DNA from: a virus
Length of the DNA: 64,000 bases
IMG/VR virus record: IMGVR_UViG_3300028844_006119
Span: 62,001 to 126,000 of that record
Reading direction: 5' to 3' (one strand)
The position numbers were made by a program, and so were the translations under genes. The stretch's first letter is position 1. Each line of letters starts with the position of its first letter. Positions 32,962 to 41,512 of this stretch are shown piece after piece. The notes beneath the pieces are model-generated. The model did no database searches. It was given only the letters and a program-made list of their open reading frames with translations, and had not been told where the DNA came from.

Positions 32962-34933
32962 GGTCTTTGGGGCCACCCACGACTCCGACAGAGCGAACAA
33001 TGCGGCCATCCCCTACTCTGGTAGGCGGCGGGAATATGTTCTCTACCTCAATGCGAAGTCTAAGGAATCCCCCACCAAGCTGGTTACGGCGCTCCTAACT
33101 GGGGCAGGTCTCGGAGGACTGGCGGGAGGACTTGCCGGCCTTGGTGGGGGCGCGAAAGGTGCCCTAGTTGGTATCCTTGCTGGGGCCCTTGGTGGCTCCC
33201 TCTTCGGCGCCCTGGCTAAGGCCATCGATGATGGGAACATTCAAGAGGCTAAGCGCATCCTCCGTAAGGGCCACATCGACCAGGGGCTTGGGGAAGCCAT
33301 CATGCGAAACCAGCGAGCCAAGGAACAGGTGGCCCGGAGCAGACACTCCGAGACCCAACGCCGTCTCTCTGGAATCGAGAGAGGTATGAGTCGAGCCAGC
33401 AGCTACCCACACCGTAGTCGTAGGGTCACTGTGAAGGTCGGATCTCTTTGTTCCAAGATCGCAGGTACCTTGAACGAGTCCGACTTCGAGCGCTTCAATG
33501 AGGTGTTTTCCGACGCCAATACTCGACGAATGATTGAGAAGAACGCCTCCGTCATGGAGTGCCTCACCCTCCTGACTGACTCGGAGATTCACAGCACCGA
33601 CAAGATGGCTTCGGCGGCGGCCTCGGCATTCACGATGGGCTACGACGTGGTCCAGGTGAGACCTTCCGGCTACGGCTACACAGTCAAGGTGTCCGCTGCT
33701 CCGCAGGGCGTGGCCCCGCAAGAAACCCAGATGACTCAGCAGCAGGCTCAGCAGGCTCTTCCTCCTGAGATGCTTCAGGCTGCAGACCAGCAGGGCGCTG
33801 GCACGGTCACCAACGTGCAGGCAGACCCCGATCCGCTCGCGGAGAAGATGGCGCCGGCTACCGGGTTCGGCCTCTACAAGGTCACCGATGCTACTTCAGG
33901 CAAGCAGGTCGTTGGCTATGTCATTCCCGGACTGTTTGATCCGGTCTCGGGACAGCCCTCGCAGGTGAGCCTGTTCACCAACGGCTCCGCATACTGCGTG
34001 CAGCCGGTCATCAGCGGCTCCCTGTTGGGCGTGAACTTCAATCTTCCCATCCCGGAGAGCCCGGAAGTTCGCGGTTTGGGCGTGTTCGTCAAGAACAACG
34101 AGAAGGCCATCATCGCGACCATGCCGTACAACATCATCACTAAGGTGTCGGTTGAAGGTAAGGGCTACTTCGCCGCGCAGGACATGCAGGGCAACGACAT
34201 CCGCATCATCCCTTCTGAGGGCATTGCAAAGCCGGTTGCGACCTCTGCCACCGAGATTGTGATTCCCGCAGACTACAAGTTCATGCCTCTCGAGAACCCC
34301 ATCCAGCTTGCTGGCGGGGAAGAGCTGATGAAGTCCGCTCAGGCCAACGCGTTCCATACGATGATGGAGCTCCGGGCCTGGAGTGGAGGATGTCGCCTCG
34401 ATGGTCCCGTCTTCGAGAAGGTGGGATCGGGTGAGCACGACTGGGCCGACGGTGTCTTCTGGATGGCCGCTGCCGGTGTCCCCCAGAACGTAGGCTCTGC
34501 ACTTCTGGAGAAGGCAGCTTCCACAGGAGAGCCTCTCCGTCTGTTTGGTCTTGCGCCGCTTTCTACTCGAGAGGAGTACGTGGTCGAGGCAGAGAAGGAA
34601 GCCATGGCGGAAATGGCAGACATCGAGATTCCCCAGAGAGTCAACCTCCTTAAGGAGATCGCAGCGGTGACCTTCTCCAAGGAAGCATCGGCACTTGTGG
34701 ACACTACGTCTGTGGATGCCGTGCTTGCCCTCAACTTCCTCAACCCCGAGAATGTTGAGACCTTTGTAGAGCACCTGCCGCAGCTTGAGCACGCTTCCGA
34801 GAAGCTTGCCAATATCGTTCTGGCGTCTCAGCTGGGGCTTCAGTCCATCTCTAAGACCGCAGCCGTCCGTGCGATGTTTGCACTTGAAGATGTCATCTCA
34901 GGACTCAAGAGCCTCAAGACGTACTCGGTGTAA
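32945..34933 (+). CDS. Large putative virion protein (662 aa)
   Basis: ATG at 32945 has AGGAAG upstream. A Gly/Ala-rich hydrophobic stretch (LLTGAGLGGLAGGLAGLGGGAKGALVG) lies near residues 50-90, with basic helices around it. A Gln-rich linker (QMTQQQAQQALPPE) precedes a beta-rich domain of about 200 residues. The protein holds several copies of the K-x-A-S type motif (DKMASAAA, IEKNASVM, LEKAASTG, FSKEASAL, SKTAAV), many in the C-terminal helical part. It may be ejected with DNA or be part of the baseplate. No family recognised. Confidence 0.6.
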   Translation: MNKNAKVFGATHDSDRANNAAIPYSGRRREYVLYLNAKSKESPTKLVTALLTGAGLGGLAGGLAGLGGGAKGALVGILAGALGGSLFGALAKAIDDGNIQEAKRILRKGHIDQGLGEAIMRNQRAKEQVARSRHSETQRRLSGIERGMSRASSYPHRSRRVTVKVGSLCSKIAGTLNESDFERFNEVFSDANTRRMIEKNASVMECLTLLTDSEIHSTDKMASAAASAFTMGYDVVQVRPSGYGYTVKVSAAPQGVAPQETQMTQQQAQQALPPEMLQAADQQGAGTVTNVQADPDPLAEKMAPATGFGLYKVTDATSGKQVVGYVIPGLFDPVSGQPSQVSLFTNGSAYCVQPVISGSLLGVNFNLPIPESPEVRGLGVFVKNNEKAIIATMPYNIITKVSVEGKGYFAAQDMQGNDIRIIPSEGIAKPVATSATEIVIPADYKFMPLENPIQLAGGEELMKSAQANAFHTMMELRAWSGGCRLDGPVFEKVGSGEHDWADGVFWMAAAGVPQNVGSALLEKAASTGEPLRLFGLAPLSTREEYVVEAEKEAMAEMADIEIPQRVNLLKEIAAVTFSKEASALVDTTSVDAVLALNFLNPENVETFVEHLPQLEHASEKLANIVLASQLGLQSISKTAAVRAMFALEDVISGLKSLKTYSV

Positions 34934-34934
34934 A

Positions 34935-35801
34935 ATGGCACATCCTGCAGAGTTCTTCATTAAGTACCTATTGGTAGCCGACGAGGGTATCTCGTTGGAC
35001 TCCATCAATAGTACGTTGGAGCTCCACGGGATCTCATCGATTGAGGGCTCTGACCTAAAGATCATTCGAGAGGATCTTGGGCAGAGACCCTCTGACTTTC
35101 AGCCGTGGGACAGGTCTCATAGGGCTACAAATAGCTGGCTAAAAAAGAAGCGCATCTTCTCGCTTGTGCATCCTGATGTCAGCACGTTGGAGATGAAGAA
35201 GACTATCCTCTCCAGTGGCCGGACTCGGGAGAAGGTGGACCGACTTCTCTTGGGGAACGTCTCGTACTTGGAGGCTTCCCACAGGGTCACCAAGCTTGGG
35301 ATGCGCGTCTCCGATGCTGCGATCTCCGAGTACTGTCACTACTTCTGGAACACCCAGACGATGGGCGTGAGTGATTGGGCGGCGTACCTGGAGCGAGATT
35401 CTTCGGAGAGAACCTCTGCTGTGCGGAGCGCCTACTCCCTGGCGATGATGGCAGGCCCGGATGCCGCGATGTACCGCATCGGCGTCAAGAAGCAGCTGGA
35501 CGGCAAGAAGATCATGATGGAGGTGCAGGCAGAGCTGTACCACACCTTCTTGGAGACCAGAACACTGCCGCTATCCACGAAGAAGGTGGAGATGCTCTCG
35601 GCATTGGCTCGCGGACTTGCTAGAATCGACGAGCGCGTTCAGGCGGGGGACTCTGCACTGCAGGAAACCCTGAAGAAGTTCGAGAAGTTCAAGGTCCTAC
35701 ATAACGAGGCCAAGCCTCCCAGCCTTCTAGAGCTTGCACCTGCGGGATCTGTTAGCAATAGGTCTCGCGACGAAATCCTTACCTCCGGGGCACAAAAATG
35801 A
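34935..35801 (+). CDS. Helical protein, possible small terminase subunit (288 aa)
   Basis: A mixed N-terminal region is followed by helices (TREKVDRLLLGNVSYLEASHRV) that could form a helix-turn-helix, a Trp/Tyr-rich segment (ISEYCHYFWNTQTMGVSDW) and a long coiled-coil-like C-terminus. DNA-binding helices plus an oligomerising helix is the usual small-terminase layout, and the large terminase is about 2 kb downstream. Without motif-level similarity this stays a guess. The ATG follows the previous stop by one base. Confidence 0.35.
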   Translation: MAHPAEFFIKYLLVADEGISLDSINSTLELHGISSIEGSDLKIIREDLGQRPSDFQPWDRSHRATNSWLKKKRIFSLVHPDVSTLEMKKTILSSGRTREKVDRLLLGNVSYLEASHRVTKLGMRVSDAAISEYCHYFWNTQTMGVSDWAAYLERDSSERTSAVRSAYSLAMMAGPDAAMYRIGVKKQLDGKKIMMEVQAELYHTFLETRTLPLSTKKVEMLSALARGLARIDERVQAGDSALQETLKKFEKFKVLHNEAKPPSLLELAPAGSVSNRSRDEILTSGAQK

Positions 35802-36745
35802 CCATCAAAGCAAGAACTACTCGGACGGAGAACGATCTCGTTGCCTTCGCCAATGCCAACAACATCCCCCTGTCCACGCTAGACCACACGGTCAACAGCT
35901 CTGGGATGTTCACGGTGTTCCATTCGGATGCAACGGTGGACCATGGCGCGGTAGTCTACGGCACGGACGGTACTACGGGGGCTGCGCCTGGCGTCACCAA
36001 TATCGCCACGGCCATTGCTTCGGGATCGTACACGCAGCCCATCAACGTAGCAAACTCTGGGTCTCTTACCCTTTGGCTCACGGTAGTGGCGAGTAACAAC
36101 TCCAAGCTAGATATCTACGTTCGGGAGTCTCGGCTTGGCGAGCCCGACGCGGCCGTAGCTACAAATTGGCATCTCCCTCGGTTCGAGACGCGAGCAAGCG
36201 GATCGGGAACTGTTGTTCTCAAGGAGCACAAGACTGAGCTACAGAGCTCGGACATGAATGTCGCCGGCGGCAAGTACGTGTTCAGCATTCCAGTTGACCA
36301 CGCGAACTGGGTCTCCCTAGTATTCGTCGGAAATGCCGTTCACAGAATCACCGTCATTGCAGAGGTACCGAACTGTACCGAACTGATGAGTACGCCTGAC
36401 TTTATGCAAGATCCCGATCGCTCAAAGCCGGGACATGAGGTTGCCTTCAACGTTCCCCCTCGTATGCTGTACGAGGGCCGAAACTTCAAGGCAGAGATCG
36501 TCACTCGAGGAGATGATCTCATCTACCAGTTCTTTCGTACGCGCCACACGGACTTCCGAAGCCTGGTAGCAGAGATCATCGAAGACCACTTCGGGGACTC
36601 CTCTAAGTTCTCCGCAGCCACTGTCCCGGAGCTCAAGTCTCTGGGTGTTCGTGCTCGGGGCGTTCTGGACGCTCCATTTTTCAATCTAGACCACTACACG
36701 TCCTCCTTTTTGGGCCTGGTCGATGCTTGCCTCGACGAAGGCTAA
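35798..36745 (+). CDS. Beta-rich structural protein (315 aa)
   Basis: ATGA overlap with the previous gene. The first 200 residues are Ser/Thr/Asn-rich beta sequence (SLTLWLTVVASNNSKLDIYVRE, WVSLVFVGNAVHRITVIAEV) as in phage decoration or tail domains. The last third is mixed helix/strand. No cysteine pairs or enzymatic motif. Probably a virion component of unknown place. Confidence 0.55.
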   Translation: MTIKARTTRTENDLVAFANANNIPLSTLDHTVNSSGMFTVFHSDATVDHGAVVYGTDGTTGAAPGVTNIATAIASGSYTQPINVANSGSLTLWLTVVASNNSKLDIYVRESRLGEPDAAVATNWHLPRFETRASGSGTVVLKEHKTELQSSDMNVAGGKYVFSIPVDHANWVSLVFVGNAVHRITVIAEVPNCTELMSTPDFMQDPDRSKPGHEVAFNVPPRMLYEGRNFKAEIVTRGDDLIYQFFRTRHTDFRSLVAEIIEDHFGDSSKFSAATVPELKSLGVRARGVLDAPFFNLDHYTSSFLGLVDACLDEG

Positions 36746-36761
36746 GATGGAGAGACTTAAG

Positions 36762-37178
36762 ATGGATCCAGTTACTGCAATTGTTATTGCCATCCTTGTT
36801 GGGGTTGGTGCGGGCATTGGTACTGGCGTGGGCATTAGCGGTGCCGCGCATTCAAAGGCTACTGCCAAGGCGATTGAAGCGCAGGCAGACAACATCGAGG
36901 CGCTGCAGTCGGGCCAGGCAGTCATTCTAGAGAATGCCACCAAGCCGATTGTGATTGATGCGGAGATCCGCAGCACGCTGGCAGATGTCCCAGTCCAGTG
37001 CCGCACAGAAGTTGGCGGAGACCCTACGACGGTAGAGTGTCAGTGGGCTACCTGCATTCAGTACGGGCAAAGCAGCGCGAACCGACCGGAGTGCCGGGAA
37101 GTCGAAAAGCTGATGATCGCAAAGCTGCAGGAAGTGGCCTGCCCTGAGCCCGCTATTGGCGACGACGAGGGCGAGTAG
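36762..37178 (+). CDS. Small membrane protein with Cys-rich domain (138 aa)
   Basis: GGAGAG lies eight bases before ATG at 36762, though ATG at 36747 with AAGG upstream is possible. The N-terminus is a membrane segment (AIVIAILVGVGAGIGTGVGISGAA), then a charged helix (SKATAKAIEAQADNIEAL) and a C-terminal part with five cysteines (CRTE, VECQWATC, PECRE, ACPEP), ending acidic. The layout could suit a lysis-related or envelope protein, but this is a guess. Its 3' end overlaps the convergent gene by 26 bases. Confidence 0.5.
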   Translation: MDPVTAIVIAILVGVGAGIGTGVGISGAAHSKATAKAIEAQADNIEALQSGQAVILENATKPIVIDAEIRSTLADVPVQCRTEVGGDPTTVECQWATCIQYGQSSANRPECREVEKLMIAKLQEVACPEPAIGDDEGE

Positions 37179-37488
37179 CGTCCTTCTTGAAGGGCGTGTT
37201 GTCCTGCACTGGACCGAGTCCTTTGATCAAAATCAGCGCCTTAAAGTCCCACTTACTCCAGTGGGACTTTTTGTATACGGCGTCATTGGCCTCGCACCAC
37301 TCCTTCAATAGGGACCTAAAAAAAGCGACCTCCTCTTTGCGCACTCTCCGGTGAAGCCGCAAGTGGAACACCCAACGAAGGGGGTCCACTTGCGGCTTCA
37401 AGTCCCAGGCGTAGAGATCACCGAGCAGGGCTCGCTGAAAGCTCTCCACCGCTCTGGGTACCCATTTGAGGGAGAGGGGTGTACTCAC
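37153..37488 (-). CDS. Unknown basic protein (111 aa)
   Basis: The GTG start has an excellent AGGAGG site, although it lies 71 bases inside the upstream gene. The protein is basic and Trp-rich (LYAWDLKPQ, LRWVFHLRLHRRVRKEEV, SHWSKWDFKALILIKGLG) and looks like a small globular domain with a Lys/Arg-rich tail (KKDATRPRRRQ). No known family. Confidence 0.55.
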   Translation of the reverse strand: MSTPLSLKWVPRAVESFQRALLGDLYAWDLKPQVDPLRWVFHLRLHRRVRKEEVAFFRSLLKEWCEANDAVYKKSHWSKWDFKALILIKGLGPVQDNTPFKKDATRPRRRQ

Positions 37489-37981
37489 CGAGTCCCTCCT
37501 TTAGGGTGTGTTTCTTCTTCCTAGCATCCCACTCTACCTCGATCATGAGACCGAGTGGGTATTCCGAGACGAGGTCTCGGAAGGTGGAATTCCACACACT
37601 CCTCACTTGCTCTTTGTTGTAGAGCCGCATCTTAGCCTCCACAGCGAGGACCGCGATGTTTCGCGGCCCCTGTGGAGTCTTGATCTCGCAGTGGAGCCAA
37701 CACTGCATTCCGAACCATTTATGGAACGTGATCGTGTGGCCCCTTACGGGAAGGATCCCCTCGTCCTGGCAGCGCCAGGAGTAGAAGCGCTTACAGCGCC
37801 TCTTGATCTCCTCGGCGGACTCGTCGTATGTCTTTCCTACATCCGAGGCCAAATCCTCCTCGTCCAGAATGGAAAAGGTATGGACCCGGAGAAGAGGATC
37901 CTGGAGATGGACGAGAGTAAACTCTCGGCCTCTCATCATCCTCTTCTCTACTCCGCACAGCAAAAATTCTGATTCTGACAT
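37418..37981 (-). CDS. Unknown protein (187 aa)
   Basis: AGGAGG is seven bases before the ATG at 37981, with the G(T/G)CATAA element 29 bases further up. The sequence is mixed alpha/beta with EFLLCGVEKRM, then HTITFHKWFGMQCWLHCEIKTP and IAVLAVEAKMRLYNKEQ. The E-x-K in the strand LAVEAKMRLY slightly recalls nuclease folds but lacks other support. The end is a Gly/Ser/Pro tail that overlaps the next gene by 71 bases. Function unknown. Confidence 0.55.
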   Translation of the reverse strand: MSESEFLLCGVEKRMMRGREFTLVHLQDPLLRVHTFSILDEEDLASDVGKTYDESAEEIKRRCKRFYSWRCQDEGILPVRGHTITFHKWFGMQCWLHCEIKTPQGPRNIAVLAVEAKMRLYNKEQVRSVWNSTFRDLVSEYPLGLMIEVEWDARKKKHTLKEGLGEYTPLPQMGTQSGGELSASPAR

Positions 37982-38010
37982 TAGTGCCTCCTTTTTTGTT
38001 AGCAGAGGAC

Positions 38011-38017
38011 TTATGCC
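38011..38017 (-). promoter_or_regulatory. GGCATAA element in the gap before terminase
   Basis: On the minus strand GTAAGGCATAAGTCC precedes the 187-residue gene by 29 bases and lies in the divergent gap shared with the terminase gene. It differs from the GTCATAA form by one base. Confidence 0.33.
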
Positions 38018-38046
38018 TTACAATGGTCCAAACTTTAGGAGGCCAG

Positions 38047-39771
38047 ATGGATAACTCTGAGCCCTGGGATTATGCTCCTCCCTCAGTCGACCCGGACTTG
38101 GAGCAGGCATACGAAGAGGAAACCGCGGACATCCGCCTCCCCGTGTTGCCGTCCCAGTTCATTGAGACTTCCGTCTTGATGCCAGATCCGCACACGCGGA
38201 GCCTCACCAACTTTTCCTTTGGCGAGAGAAAGTATCTTCGGGAGATCTACGACATCCGGGCTCCGAGAGTCCTTCTTATGTGCGGCAGGCAGGTTGAGAA
38301 AAGTACTACGCTGGGCAACAAGGCCCTTGCCTACTCGTGCCTCATTCCGCACTTCAAGATTCTCTATGTCTCTCCGTCTAGTACGCAGACCAAGGAGTTC
38401 TCCAAGACGAGACTGAAGGAGCCCCTCGAGACGTGCCCGGACCTGAAGACCTGGTTCCCGTCTCATTTGACGGACAACGTCTTCGAGAAGAAGGCCATCA
38501 ACCGGAGTCAGATCACTCTCCGGTATGCGTTCCTGAACGCCGATAGATGCCGTGGCCTCTCGGCAGACCTCATCTGCATGGACGAGTTTCAGGATCTGCT
38601 CCTGGACAACATTCCGGTCATCGAAGAGGCCGCCTCGCACAGCCCCTTCAAGTGGTTCATCTACAGTGGGACGCCTAAGTCCCTGGACAACCCCATCCAG
38701 CACTACTGGGATACCTACTCCACGCAGAACGAGTGGGTGGTTCCGTGTGATAGGCACGGCACCCCAAACAACCCAGGGTCGTGGCACTGGAACATCCTTG
38801 GGGAAAAGAACATCGGCATCAATGGGCTGATCTGCGACAAGTGCGGAAACCTCATCAAGCCCGACCACCCCATGTCTCAATGGGTGAAAACCGGAAATCC
38901 CAACCCCAAGTACGACACGTTTGAGGGGTACCGCATCCCCCAGCTGATGGTGCCCTGGATTGAGTGGTCGAACATCCTCACCAAGTACAACCAGTACCCC
39001 AGAGGTAAGTTCTACAATGAGGTTTTAGGCGCAAGCTTCGACTCTGGGCAGCGCCCACTGACTCGTCAGGATGTCTACGACAACTGCGACCCAGAGATGA
39101 GCATGTCTGTGGAGGGCGTTCAGAAGAACAAGACCGGAGCCACGCAGCTCTACGCCGGGATCGACTGGGGACAGGACAGCACAAACTCCTACACCATCGT
39201 CACCATCGGCGGATACATCGGCGGCAAGTTCAAGATTATCTTCGCGCACAGGTTCAGCGGCGCGGAATCTGAGCCCAAAGTCCAGATCGAGAAGATCAAG
39301 AAGCTCCTGGTCAGCTTCAATGTCGTTCGGGTAGGAGTTGACTATGGTGGAGGTTATTGGCCGAATGACGAGCTGCTGAGAAGCTTTGGCTCTCAGAGGA
39401 TTGTCAGGTACCAGTACTCCACCCCAAAGACGATGATGAAGTACGACTCGAACAAGGGCCGGTTCTTGATCCACCGGTCTGAAGTGATGAGTGCTGTGTT
39501 CAATGCGATCAAGCGTCGGTCGGTCTTTCGGTTCCCCAAGTGGCCTGAGTGGGGAACTCCTTTCGGGTCCGACATGCTGGCCATCTTCAGCGAGTACAAT
39601 GAGCGAAGTCGGAACACCGAGTACAAGAAGTCCCCTAATACGACGGATGATACGTTTCACGCGCTGGTGCTGTGCTTCTTGGCGTCGATGATAGACAACC
39701 CTCGACCCGACATCCTGGTTCCAAACCAGGCTATTGACCGCAGGCTAAACGATCTCGAAGATTACAGCTAA
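38047..39771 (+). CDS. Terminase large subunit (574 aa)
   Basis: ATG at 38047 is fixed by AGGAGG five bases upstream, and longer frames lack a site. The ATPase domain shows a variant Walker A (LLMCGRQVEKSTTLGN), Walker B (LICMDEFQD) and an IYSGTP coupling motif. The nuclease domain shows GIDWGQDSTNS, VGVDYGGG and TTDDTFHAL, giving the RNase H-like metal site. A zinc-binding pair (CDRHG...CDKCGN) lies between them. It pumps DNA into the prohead through the portal. The gene stands alone in plus orientation between two minus clusters. Confidence 0.94.
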   Translation: MDNSEPWDYAPPSVDPDLEQAYEEETADIRLPVLPSQFIETSVLMPDPHTRSLTNFSFGERKYLREIYDIRAPRVLLMCGRQVEKSTTLGNKALAYSCLIPHFKILYVSPSSTQTKEFSKTRLKEPLETCPDLKTWFPSHLTDNVFEKKAINRSQITLRYAFLNADRCRGLSADLICMDEFQDLLLDNIPVIEEAASHSPFKWFIYSGTPKSLDNPIQHYWDTYSTQNEWVVPCDRHGTPNNPGSWHWNILGEKNIGINGLICDKCGNLIKPDHPMSQWVKTGNPNPKYDTFEGYRIPQLMVPWIEWSNILTKYNQYPRGKFYNEVLGASFDSGQRPLTRQDVYDNCDPEMSMSVEGVQKNKTGATQLYAGIDWGQDSTNSYTIVTIGGYIGGKFKIIFAHRFSGAESEPKVQIEKIKKLLVSFNVVRVGVDYGGGYWPNDELLRSFGSQRIVRYQYSTPKTMMKYDSNKGRFLIHRSEVMSAVFNAIKRRSVFRFPKWPEWGTPFGSDMLAIFSEYNERSRNTEYKKSPNTTDDTFHALVLCFLASMIDNPRPDILVPNQAIDRRLNDLEDYS

Positions 39772-39790
39772 AGTGTGCCGGTAGGGCACA

Positions 39791-39822
39791 GCCCGGCCCC
39801 CGAAGGGGCCGGGCCTATTTTC
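39791..39822 (+). terminator. Intrinsic terminator after terminase
   Basis: GCCCGGCCCC pairs with GGGGCCGGGC around a CGAA tetraloop, followed by CTATTTT. It lies 20 bases after the terminase stop and is a strong plus-strand intrinsic terminator. Confidence 0.85.
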
Positions 39823-39833
39823 TGCTGGCCAGC

Positions 39834-40211
39834 TTAGATGGCCCCGACGACCTCGCGGGCGCCGGGAGCCTTGTTCTCGGCATCTTTGACCTCCGCGAGG
39901 AGACGGCGGATCTCCTTCTTGGTCTTGTCGTTGATGCGGCCGGCCTTGAGCTCGCGCTCGACACTTGCCGCGATCAACTGGGACGAGACCCCCTCGTCAA
40001 CGAGCAGCTTGCGGGCTGTCATGGACAGCCCCAGTCCAGCGAAGGCACCCGCAAAGGGCGCCCACCAGTTGTTTGCGATCATCTCGACCCCGGCGTACTT
40101 GCCGACGGCGAAGGTCCCAGCGCCCGCGGCTCCGGCGTGAACGGCGTGCGTGCCGTTCTTGCCCAATCCGAGAGAACCTTCCATGAAGTTGTAGTAACCG
40201 TATGCACTCAT
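39834..40211 (-). CDS. Putative membrane-associated small protein (125 aa)
   Basis: The N-terminal half is Gly/Ala/Tyr-rich with a hydrophobic segment (HAGAAGAGTFAVGKYAGVE, WWAPFAGAFAGLGLSM). The C-terminal half is a charged helix (VERELKAGRINDKTKKEIRRLLAEVKDAE). The composition recalls the Gly/Ala-rich virion proteins of this phage, although it is in a small minus cluster. Its leader holds a 7-bp hairpin (40226-40248) and the GTCATAA element. Function unknown. Confidence 0.58.
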   Translation of the reverse strand: MSAYGYYNFMEGSLGLGKNGTHAVHAGAAGAGTFAVGKYAGVEMIANNWWAPFAGAFAGLGLSMTARKLLVDEGVSSQLIAASVERELKAGRINDKTKKEIRRLLAEVKDAENKAPGAREVVGAI

Positions 40212-40225
40212 GATATCTCTCCATG

Positions 40226-40248
40226 CAGAGGAGTTAGATCCCCTCTGC
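40226..40248 (-). other. Leader hairpin of the 125-residue gene
   Basis: GCAGAGG and CCTCTGC form a 7-bp stem around a nine-base loop, 14 bases before the ATG at 40211. It sits between the GTCATAA element and the gene. No T-run follows, so an mRNA-stability or translation-control role is more likely than termination. Confidence 0.4.
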
Positions 40249-40255
40249 TCAATGT

Positions 40256-40262
40256 TTATGAC
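40256..40262 (-). promoter_or_regulatory. GTCATAA element before the 125-residue gene
   Basis: On the minus strand GGTCATAAACATTG lies 44 bases before the ATG at 40211. The adjoining GACCCATTTTTTGGGCCTTT, read on the plus strand, also resembles a hairpin with a T-run and could terminate residual plus transcription. Confidence 0.33.
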
Positions 40263-40284
40263 CCATTTTTTGGGCCTTTTTAGA

Positions 40285-40749
40285 CTAAGCCAGGTACCGC
40301 TTGTACTTGACTCTTAGCTTCTGGATCAGAGCCTCGTGCTCCTGCACGAGCGCCTCTTGAACCCCCATCCAGGGAGCGACTACGTCGCGCAGCCTGGTGA
40401 CTCGTTCATTGACCGACGCCACAGATAGGGGAGCATTCTCCCCGACGTTCCCCGCCCGGTAGGTCTCGACCAAGCCGTCGACCCGTCCCTCTAGCGCCGC
40501 AACCTGCTTGCGGAGCTTCGTGTTCTCGCCCTTGAGGGCGGCGACCTGCTTCGCCGTGGGAGGCGTGAGGTTCTTGATCGCCTCCTTCTCTTCTTCGAGA
40601 GCCTGCGAGAAGCTCTCACCCGCCTCCTCCATCCTCTTGTCAAGCCGAGCCATGAGCTCGGCCTCAAGGGCCGGCAGGCCCTTCTTCAATTCTGCAGTCA
40701 GAATTGACAGGGACTCTCGCCCCTCCCTGGTGATCGCTTGCACGGCCAT
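40285..40749 (-). CDS. Coiled-coil protein (154 aa)
   Basis: GGAGAA lies before the ATG. Nearly the whole protein is charged helix with heptad-like spacing (ELKKGLPALEAELMARLDKRMEE, LKGENTKLRKQVAALEGRVDGLVE) and a basic end (QKLRVKYKRYLA). It could be a scaffold, tether or chaperone. No family recognised. Confidence 0.6.
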   Translation of the reverse strand: MAVQAITREGRESLSILTAELKKGLPALEAELMARLDKRMEEAGESFSQALEEEKEAIKNLTPPTAKQVAALKGENTKLRKQVAALEGRVDGLVETYRAGNVGENAPLSVASVNERVTRLRDVVAPWMGVQEALVQEHEALIQKLRVKYKRYLA

Positions 40750-40786
40750 GTGTTCTCCTTCGCTAAGGTAGTCCTCAACGAAAGTC

Positions 40787-40793
40787 TTATGCC
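40787..40793 (-). promoter_or_regulatory. GGCATAA element at the end of the HTH gene
   Basis: On the minus strand GGCATAA overlaps the stop of the upstream HTH gene and lies 37 bases before the coiled-coil gene. Because its last bases are a stop codon, this instance is weaker evidence than the purely intergenic ones. Confidence 0.22.
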
Positions 40794-41494
40794 GTGTTTT
40801 CTCCCCTTTTTAAGATCTTACGGAATAGGGCATCTGAGGTCGTAGAGGTCCCTACGTGCTGCCCCTCCAACTCCGGGGCGACGGCCCCCGCAAGCTCTCC
40901 GTAGATAAACGCGCTGATCCGCAACTTTCTTCGGGAGGATGCCAATATTTTGTGGAGCCCCTGCAGCTCCAGGGAAGCCGCATACTCTGGCCGAGTAACG
41001 ACAAACCCCATCATCATGGTGCAGAGCCGCAAGAATGTTCTCCAGGGGTGGATATCGGAGGTCTGCCCTGCCATCACTACGAAGTCATCCTCGGAGAGCC
41101 TGTCGAAGATCTCTACCCACGGAGCGATCTCCGTCGTCTCCCAGGCTCCTCTCTTCGTGTGGGCCACCGCAAACGTATACAGCTCTGAAGAGTAGGAGGG
41201 GCTCAGCCCCAGTGCCGCATCCTTCGCGTCTAAGATTCTAAGGACGACCTCCATGTGCGACTCCAGCCGGCGCACCTTAGAGCGCAGGCGAATCAGCTCC
41301 TGCCTGGAGACGACAGGGGACGCGGAGTCCATGTCTTCTTTCAGGTCCTGGACCTCCTCCGGGCGAAGGTATACGCTCCGGCCCTTCTTCTCCTTGGACA
41401 GCAAGCCTTTTTTGATATAGTTTCTGACGGTCCTGTCGGTTACTGAGAGGAACCTAGCTGCGTCCTGTAGCGTCATCATGTTATCGTGACTCAT
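40787..41494 (-). CDS. HTH regulator, MerR/excisionase-like N-terminus (235 aa)
   Basis: The first 55 residues (MTLQDAARFLSVTDRTVRNYIKKGLLSKEKKGRSVYLRPEEV) form a clear winged helix-turn-helix of the MerR/excisionase class. A coiled stretch follows (ELIRLRSKVRRLESHMEVVLRIL), then a C-terminal domain of unknown fold. It is divergent from the scaffold-like gene at 41513 with nearly touching starts, so it could control that late operon or itself. GGAG lies upstream. This is the only clear transcription-factor candidate in the window besides the RNA polymerase. Confidence 0.7.
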   Translation of the reverse strand: MSHDNMMTLQDAARFLSVTDRTVRNYIKKGLLSKEKKGRSVYLRPEEVQDLKEDMDSASPVVSRQELIRLRSKVRRLESHMEVVLRILDAKDAALGLSPSYSSELYTFAVAHTKRGAWETTEIAPWVEIFDRLSEDDFVVMAGQTSDIHPWRTFLRLCTMMMGFVVTRPEYAASLELQGLHKILASSRRKLRISAFIYGELAGAVAPELEGQHVGTSTTSDALFRKILKRGENTA

Positions 41495-41512
41495 CCCTAC
41501 TCCGGGCGGTTC

